Origin: Bradyrhizobium sp.
GTDB taxonomy: Bacteria; Pseudomonadota; Alphaproteobacteria; Rhizobiales; Xanthobacteraceae
Assembly: GCA_013695565.1 (NCBI GenBank)
Contig: JACDAG010000524.1
Coordinates: forward strand, 1-11,110
Direction: 5' to 3'
DNA length: 11,110 nt
Positions 6,590-11,110 of this stretch are shown here, piece after piece (position 1 is the stretch's first letter; each line of letters starts with the position of its first letter). Both the position numbers and the translations under genes were made by a program. The notes beneath the pieces were generated by a model. That model was given only the letters and a program-made list of their open reading frames with translations. It made no database searches and had not been told where the DNA came from.

Positions 6590-7459
6590 ATGTCAGTGCC
6601 ATTCAATGGCCCCACCCCCATTCCCACGAGCCCGCGCATGCAAAGCCTTCCCGTCAACGGATTCGACATGGCCTATCTCGATGTCGGCCAGAGCGCTGGC
6701 AACGGCCCGCCGCTGGTGTGCGTGCATGGCTCGCTGTGCGATTTCCGGATCTGGTCGTCGGTGCTGGGGCCGCTGTCGAAACACCACCGCGTGATCGCGC
6801 CGTCGCTGCGGCATTTCTTCCCCGCTCACTGGGACGGCGTCGGCGACACCTATTCGATCGCGCAGCATGTCGACGACGTCATCGGCTTCATCGAAAAACT
6901 CGACACCGACCCGGTCGATCTGATGGGTCATTCCCGCGGCGGGCACATTTCGTTTCGCGTCGCGCAACGCCGGCCGGACCTGCTGCGCCGGCTGATCCTG
7001 GCCGAGCCCGGCGGCGAACTCGACGCCACGCTCGATCCCGCCCACAAGCCCGGCCCCTCGCCGCTCGCGGCCCGGATTGCGGCGTCCGCCGCCGTCATCG
7101 CCGAGGGCAATATCGATGGCGGACTCGAAATCTTCATGGACGCGCTGGAAGGCCCCGGCGCCTGGAAGCGCCTGCCGGCGACGCCGAAGCAATTGCTGCG
7201 CGACAACGCCACCACGTTGATCGGCCAGACCCGCGACGCGCGTCCGCCGTTCTCCAAGGCGGATGCCGAGGCGATCAAGACGCCGACATTGTTCATCGGC
7301 GGCGCCAACACCAAGGGCACGCTGCCGCTGGTGCTGCGCGCGCTGGCGGCCAATGTTAGGGGGTCGCGCACCGAAATGATCCCGGGCACCACGCATCCGA
7401 TGTTCGAGCAGGCGCCGCAGAAATATTGCGAGATCGTGCTGGAATTTCTGGCGGCGTGA
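6590..7459 (+). CDS. Alpha/beta-fold hydrolase
   Basis: This is a protein of 289 residues from this start. Its alpha/beta hydrolase core shows the oxyanion HG motif (H46-G47 in VCVHGSLCDFRIW), the nucleophile elbow GHSRGG with S115, and a late histidine H269 in GTTHPMFEQ. The usual catalytic acid after strand 7 (GxxD-like) is not obvious: that position reads FIGGANTKG, so the acid may sit elsewhere or be replaced. The substrate is unknown; esters or ring-cleavage C-C bonds are typical for MhpC-like relatives. No signal peptide is seen. The start is uncertain: ATG 6590 has GGGG only two bases upstream, while ATG 6638 (residue 17, MQSLPVNG) begins where the fold starts but lacks a clear binding site; translation from 6638 would give 273 residues. 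It ends at a probable hairpin terminator. Confidence 0.88.
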   Translation: MSVPFNGPTPIPTSPRMQSLPVNGFDMAYLDVGQSAGNGPPLVCVHGSLCDFRIWSSVLGPLSKHHRVIAPSLRHFFPAHWDGVGDTYSIAQHVDDVIGFIEKLDTDPVDLMGHSRGGHISFRVAQRRPDLLRRLILAEPGGELDATLDPAHKPGPSPLAARIAASAAVIAEGNIDGGLEIFMDALEGPGAWKRLPATPKQLLRDNATTLIGQTRDARPPFSKADAEAIKTPTLFIGGANTKGTLPLVLRALAANVRGSRTEMIPGTTHPMFEQAPQKYCEIVLEFLAA

Positions 7460-7479
7460 ACGCCTACAGATTCTTTTTT
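7448..7479 (+). terminator. Probable intrinsic terminator of the alpha/beta hydrolase gene
   Basis: CTG (7448-7450) and GGCG (7453-7456) pair with CGCC (7461-7464) and CAG (7467-7469) around a TGAA loop, with a symmetric 2x2 internal loop. ATTC and six T's (7474-7479) follow. The hairpin includes the hydrolase stop codon at 7457-7459. The stem is short and interrupted, so termination may be leaky. The convergent cyclase gene ends about 55 bases beyond. Confidence 0.45.
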
Positions 7480-7533
7480 GACGCGTTTTCTTGGCGCGAA
7501 CCGGTATCCACTTCGCTTGAAAACGCTTTGGTG
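7479..7533. repeat. Dispersed intergenic repeat, copy 1
   Basis: This stretch (TTGACGCGTTTTCTTGGCGC, then GAACCGGTATCCACTTCGCT and GAAAACGC) matches, from memory, a repeat very common between genes in Bradyrhizobium. A 21-base part (7512-7532) recurs at 10901-10921 with 19 of 21 bases the same, which supports a dispersed element. It ends two bases before the stop codon of the cyclase gene. Confidence 0.6.
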
Positions 7534-7534
7534 C

Positions 7535-9268
7535 TCATTTCTGATCGAGCACCCAAGCGCCGTCCCAATCGGCGGCGGGCGGGGTCGCCTGAAAATCACC
7601 GATGCGTTTGATGAATGCCTTCGACGGGCCGTCGCCGGGCATCGCTTCGAGCGCGGCGCTGAAGGCGTGACGCGCATCGTCCCAGTTGCGGGCGCGGTAG
7701 GCGGCGAGCCCTTCCGCATACTGGCTTTGCAGCGACACTTGCGCCAGCGTCAGTTCATCCTTGCGGCCGATGATCTCGAACACCGTCTCCGGGTGGCTCT
7801 GGCCGACGACGACAAGGCGATCGATCTCGCGAAACTCGATCGCATCGCCGGCCGCGGCGATGGTCGGCGCCGAAACCAGGCTGTGCGTGCCATAGATCTT
7901 GTTGGCGCCCTCCAGCCGCGACGCCAGATTCACCGCATCGCCCATCACCGTGTAGCTCATCATGAATTCCGAGCCGATGCTGCCGACCAGCACCTCGCCG
8001 GTCGCAACGCCAATACGAACATCGCAGTCGCTCGGCACGGTGCGCACGCCGAGCAATTCCGGCAGTTCGGTGCGCAACATCGCACCGCGGCGGGCCAAGT
8101 CGATCGCGGCCAGACAGGCGAGCTGCGCCTGTTCGCCGTCCTCGTTGAACGGAGGGCCCCAATAGGCCATGATCGCATCGCCGATATATTTGTCGATGAT
8201 GCCGTGATGGGTGCGGATCGGCCCCGACATCGTCGACAGATAATGGTTCATCACCTTGACCAGCCCCTGCGGCGTCATGCCTTCGCTGAGGCTGGTGAAC
8301 CCCTTCATGTCGCAGAACAGCACCGTCATCACGCGGCGCTCGCCGTCGGTCGCGGTCTGCGACTGCCGCTCGATCAAGCCCGCGACGACGCGCGGATCGA
8401 TGTAACGGCCGAACGTCTCGCGCATCTTCTCCTTGTGGCGCAATTGCTCGACCATGTTGTTGAACGCGGACGTGAGCTGGCCGATTTCATCGCGCGTGGT
8501 GACGTCGATCGAGCCATCGAGGCGGCCGGCCTCGACGGCGCGGGTGCCGTCCAGCAAGCGCCGCACGGGGCGGGTGATGCCGATGCTGACGAAGATCGCG
8601 AACATCAACCCCAATATGGCCGCCAGCACGGTCAGGATCATCGAGATCACGATGGCCTTTTGCTGGTCCCGCATCGTCACCAACGCATCGCTGCGGACTT
8701 GCCCCATCATGTCCTTGCGGATTTCCTCGACCTTCTGGTTGAACTCGTCGCGCAGCGAATCGGCCCGGACCAGGCTAGCCCTGACTTCCGCGAAATTGCC
8801 GGCGGCGAGCAGCGGCATCAGCCGCGCGTTCTCTTCACTCAAATAGCGCCGGAGGTCCTTGTTGACGTTCTCGATCCGATCCTCGATCCGGCCGAGCCTG
8901 GCATTGTCCGAGGCGGTCGAGGTGTCATCGATAATCGCGTTGATCAGCGCCCGTGCCGCCTGCGCCTCCTGATCGATGTCCAGGCCTTTCGCCGCATAGA
9001 TCGTTTGCTGGCCCGCAAAAGCGGCGTCGTCCGGCGGCGACTGCATCTTCGCGACCACCATCCGGCGAACGGCCAGCGCCTGCTCCAGCGAACGGACATT
9101 CATCCGCGCCAGATGCCCGTAGGCCTCGACATATTTGGTGGAGAGTTCGTCGAGCTGATGCGCCACCTTCCGCGTCATCACCGTCGACAGCACCGACGTG
9201 ACCGCCAGCAGGACAATCAACCCGACGGCGATGGCAAGGATTCGTTTCCGGATCGACGGACGCAGCAT
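7535..9268 (-). CDS. Membrane-bound class III adenylate cyclase with HAMP domain
   Basis: This is a protein of 577 residues from the chosen start. Layout: transmembrane helix at about 12-31; a helical periplasmic region at about 32-203; a second helix at about 204-231; HAMP at about 228-282; catalytic class III cyclase domain at about 312-490; and a TPR-like tail (EGLAAYRARNWDDARHAF) near 520-560. Metal ligands D320 (LFCDMKGF) and D364 (YIGDAIM) are present. The purine-selecting residues are K360 and T440 (YTVMGD), the Lys/Thr pair of class IIIb adenylate cyclases, and N447 and R451 complete the site, so it should make cAMP and homodimerise. The start at 9268 places basic residues directly before the first helix; no clear ribosome binding site is seen. 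A GTG at 9382 would add 38 Pro-rich residues through a hairpin and is less likely. It probably senses a periplasmic cue, which is unknown. Confidence 0.9.
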   Translation of the reverse strand: MLRPSIRKRILAIAVGLIVLLAVTSVLSTVMTRKVAHQLDELSTKYVEAYGHLARMNVRSLEQALAVRRMVVAKMQSPPDDAAFAGQQTIYAAKGLDIDQEAQAARALINAIIDDTSTASDNARLGRIEDRIENVNKDLRRYLSEENARLMPLLAAGNFAEVRASLVRADSLRDEFNQKVEEIRKDMMGQVRSDALVTMRDQQKAIVISMILTVLAAILGLMFAIFVSIGITRPVRRLLDGTRAVEAGRLDGSIDVTTRDEIGQLTSAFNNMVEQLRHKEKMRETFGRYIDPRVVAGLIERQSQTATDGERRVMTVLFCDMKGFTSLSEGMTPQGLVKVMNHYLSTMSGPIRTHHGIIDKYIGDAIMAYWGPPFNEDGEQAQLACLAAIDLARRGAMLRTELPELLGVRTVPSDCDVRIGVATGEVLVGSIGSEFMMSYTVMGDAVNLASRLEGANKIYGTHSLVSAPTIAAAGDAIEFREIDRLVVVGQSHPETVFEIIGRKDELTLAQVSLQSQYAEGLAAYRARNWDDARHAFSAALEAMPGDGPSKAFIKRIGDFQATPPAADWDGAWVLDQK

Positions 9269-9321
9269 GGAGGGGCTCTGGCGTGGCGGACGGGCTGGAA
9301 TGGATGGCGGTGGCAAACGAG

Positions 9322-9351
9322 AAGCCCGGCCAATCGGGATCAGCCGGGCTT
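9322..9351. terminator. 9-bp perfect hairpin between the decarboxylase-family and cyclase genes
   Basis: AAGCCCGGC (9322-9330) and GCCGGGCTT (9343-9351) are a perfect inverted repeat around a 12-base loop. On the minus strand it lies about 100 bases after the stop of the upstream gene and about 54 bases before the cyclase start. It could end the first transcript or fold in the cyclase leader. The sequence after the stem on the minus strand is only weakly T-rich (CTCGTTTG). On the plus strand TGTTCTTT follows, but no plus-strand gene precedes it. Its role is therefore open. Confidence 0.4.
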
Positions 9352-9449
9352 GTTCTTTAGCTGGTGCCGGTAAATTAAGCACGAGCCCGCGCGTTAAAAT
9401 TGAGCCTGGGCTCCCGGGATTCGGCGCATGGTCGCGACGTAACCGTCAC

Positions 9450-9908
9450 TCACACCTTCCACACGCCCACCGGCTGGCGGACGGCGACGTTGAGCCTGTT
9501 CCAGACATTGATGTTGGCAATCGCCAGAACCAGCGCTGCAAGCTCCCGCTCGTCGAAACGCTTGTCGGCCTCATTCCAGACCTCGTCCGGGACGGGGTCG
9601 GCGCGGTCGCTGATGCGGGTCAATGCTTCCGTCAGCGCCAATGCGGCGCGCTCGCTTTCCGTGAAGTAAGGCGTGTCGCGCCAGGCCGCGACCGCGAAGA
9701 GCCGCTCATCGGTCTCCCCGGCCTTCCTGGCCAGCCTTGGGTGCATGTCGACGCAAACGCTGCAGCCATTGATCTGGCTGGCCCGCAGATGCACGAGTTC
9801 GAGCAGCTTCTCGGGCAGGCCGTTTTTGGTCAGTTCACCAAGTGACTGCAGCGCCTTCAGGGCATCGGGAACGACCATGACGGGGTGGTTCATTCTTGCC
9901 TGCATCAT
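9450..9908 (-). CDS. Carboxymuconolactone decarboxylase / AhpD-like family protein
   Basis: This 152-residue protein has the AhpD-like helical fold. The redox motif is C49-S-V-C52 with H56 three residues later (GCSVCVDMH), the arrangement of alkylhydroperoxidase-type members rather than true carboxymuconolactone decarboxylases. The later FTESERAALALTEA and FDERELAALVLAIANINVWNRLNVA segments are also typical. It probably acts as a cytosolic thiol peroxidase or reductase. The gene is divergent from an ECF sigma factor with a SnoaL-like tail. ECF41 sigma factors are known to pair with so-called COE genes (carboxymuconolactone decarboxylases, oxidoreductases, epimerases), so this is the expected target gene. 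A matching promoter is present at 9994-10020. The start at 9908 is preferred over ATG 9920 because GGAG (9915-9918) lies 6 bases upstream of it; ATG 9905 is also possible. Confidence 0.92.
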   Translation of the reverse strand: MMQARMNHPVMVVPDALKALQSLGELTKNGLPEKLLELVHLRASQINGCSVCVDMHPRLARKAGETDERLFAVAAWRDTPYFTESERAALALTEALTRISDRADPVPDEVWNEADKRFDERELAALVLAIANINVWNRLNVAVRQPVGVWKV

Positions 9909-9910
9909 TT

Positions 9911-9918
9911 CTTTCTCC
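9911..9918 (-). promoter_or_regulatory. Ribosome binding site deciding the AhpD-like start
   Basis: On the minus strand GGAGAAAG is followed by AA and then ATG at 9908. From the GGAG core to the ATG there are six bases, an ideal distance. The upstream ATG at 9920 overlaps this site by one base and has only a weak GGAA before it, so the shorter protein is favoured. Confidence 0.55.
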
Positions 9919-9958
9919 ATGTAGTTGGTTCCGATTTGACGCGACCGCGCCGATTTTC

Positions 9959-9985
9959 TGTCACATCGGCACGGTTTCGTTCGTC
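9959..9985 (+). promoter_or_regulatory. ECF41-type promoter facing the sigma factor gene
   Basis: TGTCACA (9959-9965), a 16-base spacer, then CGTC (9982-9985). This is exactly the -35/-10 signature I recall for ECF41 sigma factors (TGTCACA-n16-CGTC). It points to the sigma gene, whose ATG is 36 bases past the CGTC, so transcription would start near 9992 with a leader of about 30 bases. It implies autoregulation of the sigma factor. Support is from motif match and gene context only. Confidence 0.65.
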
Positions 9986-9993
9986 AAAGCCAT

Positions 9994-10020
9994 GACGAGA
10001 CACGACATGGGAATGTGACC
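9994..10020 (-). promoter_or_regulatory. ECF41-type promoter facing the AhpD-like gene
   Basis: Read on the minus strand: GGTCACA (10020-10014), a 16-base spacer, then CGTC (9997-9994). It differs from the recalled ECF41 consensus only in the first base and has the same spacing. It points to the AhpD-like gene with a leader of roughly 80 bases. Its -35 element ends one base before the ATG of the sigma gene. With the plus-strand copy it forms a symmetric unit centred near 9989.5. Confidence 0.65.
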
Positions 10021-10021
10021 G

Positions 10022-10888
10022 ATGGACGAGAAAAAGTTTCTGGCTGAGAAATTCGAGGCCAACCGGGCCCATTTGCGCGCGGTGGCCTATCGCATGCTGG
10101 GATCGACCGCCGAGGTCGACGATGCCGTGCAGGAAACTTGGCTGCGGTTGAGCCGCACCGATACCGGCGCGGTCGAAAATCTCGGCGGCTGGCTGACCAC
10201 AGTGGTCGCCCGCGTCTGCCTCGACATGCTGCGCTCGCGCAAATCCCGGCGCGAAGAACCGCTCGGCCCGGATGTGCCGGAACCGATCGCCGGCGACGAA
10301 CACGAGCGCGACGCGGATATGGCCGATTCCGTCGGCGCGGCGCTGTTGGTGGTGCTGGAAACGCTGGCGCCGGCCGAACGGCTGGCTTTCGTGCTGCACG
10401 ACATGTTCGCCGTCCCCTTCGAGGAGATCGCGCCGATCGTCGGCCGCACGCCGGCCGCGGCGCGACAACTCGCCAGCCGCGCACGCCGCCGGGTGCAGGG
10501 CACGCCCCCCGCGCCCGACGCTGATTTCAGCCGCCAGAAGAAGATCGTCGATGCCTTTCTGGCGGCCTCGCGCGGCGGCGATTTCGAAGGATTGCTGGCG
10601 GTGCTGGATCCCGACGTCGTGTTCCGCGCCGACAATGCGGCCCAGCGCCTGGGTTCGCTCGCGGACATCCGCGGCGCGGCAGCGGTAGCCGAAACCTTCA
10701 AGGGCCGCGCCCAGGCCGCCAAGCCGGCGCTGGTCGATGGCGCGCTGGGGCTCGCCGTCATTCTCGGCGGGCAATTGCGCGTCGTGCTGCGGCTGACGAT
10801 CAGCGGCGAGCGTATCGCGGCGATCGAGGCCGTCGCAGACGCCGAGCAGCTTGGCACATTCGACGTCGAACTGCTCGGGCGCAGCTGA
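10022..10888 (+). CDS. ECF sigma factor with SnoaL-like C-terminal domain (ECF41/SigJ-like)
   Basis: This 288-residue protein contains sigma region 2 at about 10-80 (AYRMLGSTAEVDDAVQETWLRL, then GGWLTTVVARVCLDMLRSRKSRRE), region 4 at about 105-160 (LAPAERLAFVLHDMF, then EEIAPIVGRTPAAARQLASRARRRV) and a fused SnoaL-like domain at about 168-288 (KIVDAFLAASRGGDFEGLLAVLDPDVVFRAD). This is the layout of ECF41 and related SigJ-type factors, where the C-terminal domain replaces an anti-sigma factor as regulator. The ECF41 signature WLPEP in the linker is reduced to VPEP (85-88). The C-terminal DGGGR- and NPDKL-type motifs are not seen; DAEQL (273-277) stands at the place of the latter. It may belong to a sister group or have altered control. 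The divergent AhpD-like gene and the promoter pair support its role. GGGAA about 8 bases upstream can serve as binding site. Confidence 0.9.
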   Translation: MDEKKFLAEKFEANRAHLRAVAYRMLGSTAEVDDAVQETWLRLSRTDTGAVENLGGWLTTVVARVCLDMLRSRKSRREEPLGPDVPEPIAGDEHERDADMADSVGAALLVVLETLAPAERLAFVLHDMFAVPFEEIAPIVGRTPAAARQLASRARRRVQGTPPAPDADFSRQKKIVDAFLAASRGGDFEGLLAVLDPDVVFRADNAAQRLGSLADIRGAAAVAETFKGRAQAAKPALVDGALGLAVILGGQLRVVLRLTISGERIAAIEAVADAEQLGTFDVELLGRS

Positions 10889-10900
10889 TCGAGGGCATGA

Positions 10901-10921
10901 TTCGCTCGAAAACACTTTGGT
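10901..10921. repeat. Dispersed intergenic repeat, copy 2 (fragment)
   Basis: TTCGCTCGAAAACACTTTGG followed by T matches 7512-7532 at 19 of 21 bases. It is the right-hand end of the same element, lying 12 bases after the sigma gene stop. The left part of the element is absent here, so this is a fragment. Confidence 0.5.
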
Positions 10922-10984
10922 CAGGTTGGAAACACGTCACTGCGGTGCTAGTTTTGCTCCAGCGCCGGACAGGGAGGTACCGAG

Positions 10985-11110
10985 ATGAAATCATCGACCG
11001 AACGCCTCTCGATCGCCCTCCTCTGCCTTGCGTTCGCGGCTTCGCCCGCACGGGCCGCGCCGGATGAAAAGCAGCGCGCCGAGGCGGAAGCAGCCCGGCC
11101 GGCGCTGATC
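10985..11110 (+). CDS. Exported protein of unknown function (5' part only)
   Basis: The first 42 codons are in the window and the gene runs off the right edge. The start has a strong GGGAGGT about 6 bases upstream of the ATG. Residues 1-24 look like a Sec signal peptide: K2 and R7, a hydrophobic core LSIALLCLAFAAS, and an A22-R-A24 cleavage box, giving a mature start APDEK. The mature part so far is charged and Ala-rich (KQRAEAEAARPAL), perhaps helical. No family can be assigned. It lies 96 bp after the sigma gene with a repeat fragment between. No copy of the ECF41-type motif was seen in that gap, so it is probably not part of the sigma regulon. Confidence 0.75.
   Translation, partial: MKSSTERLSIALLCLAFAASPARAAPDEKQRAEAEAARPALI

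Noticed and set aside
7478..9373. Long open frame on the plus strand (about 631 codons) opposite the cyclase gene
   Set aside because: It is the codon-position shadow of the adenylate cyclase, which has all catalytic residues. The product is Arg/His/Asp-rich with no domain.
9905..10915. Minus-strand open frame opposite the sigma factor
   Set aside because: The sigma factor domains are unmistakable on the plus strand; the antisense product has low-complexity composition.
10926..10954. TTGGAA-N17-TAGTTT as a sigma70-like promoter of the last gene
   Set aside because: Only four and three of six bases match consensus; such matches occur often by chance.
1..11110. tRNA, rRNA, CRISPR array, transposase or phage genes
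   Set aside because: None was seen on either strand. The repeats present are short inverted elements without a transposase and are not regularly spaced.

Overview
The window is GC-rich (estimated by eye), with gene families and several intergenic repeat elements that I associate from memory with Bradyrhizobium, Rhodopseudomonas and related Nitrobacteraceae (Alphaproteobacteria). This is an inference from composition, repeats and gene types; no rRNA or other taxonomic marker is present. No tRNA, rRNA, CRISPR array, transposase or replication origin was seen.

Left half (167-5722): six plus-strand genes that read as a small catabolic set. They are an MBL-fold metallo-hydrolase, a fumarylacetoacetate-hydrolase-family enzyme, a glutathione S-transferase, an exported SxxK serine hydrolase, a second MBL-fold hydrolase paralogous to the first, and an enoyl-CoA hydratase. 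The last three are tightly linked: the serine hydrolase/MBL and MBL/hydratase pairs each share an ATGA stop-start overlap. The first three are separated by inverted-repeat elements. Ester or lactone opening, C-C cleavage, glutathione chemistry and CoA-linked hydration together suggest degradation of a carboxylic, lactone or aromatic compound, but the substrate cannot be read from sequence.

Middle (5917-9268): a methylated-DNA-protein cysteine methyltransferase (minus) lies divergent from an alpha/beta hydrolase (plus). The hydrolase faces a membrane-anchored class III adenylate cyclase (minus) with a periplasmic sensor region, HAMP domain and TPR-like tail. A probable terminator and a dispersed repeat lie between the hydrolase and the cyclase.

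Right end (9450-11110): a carboxymuconolactone-decarboxylase-family (AhpD-like) gene (minus) lies divergent from an ECF sigma factor with a fused SnoaL-like C-terminal domain (plus). This is the classic ECF41-type pairing. The 113-bp intergenic region carries two facing copies of the ECF41-type promoter signature (TGTCACA/GGTCACA, 16-nt spacer, CGTC), one aimed at each gene, forming a symmetric element of 62 bp. This is the most interesting structure in the window: a compact module in which the same sigma factor may drive its target and itself from overlapping, mutually exclusive promoters. The window ends inside the signal-peptide-bearing start of another exported protein.
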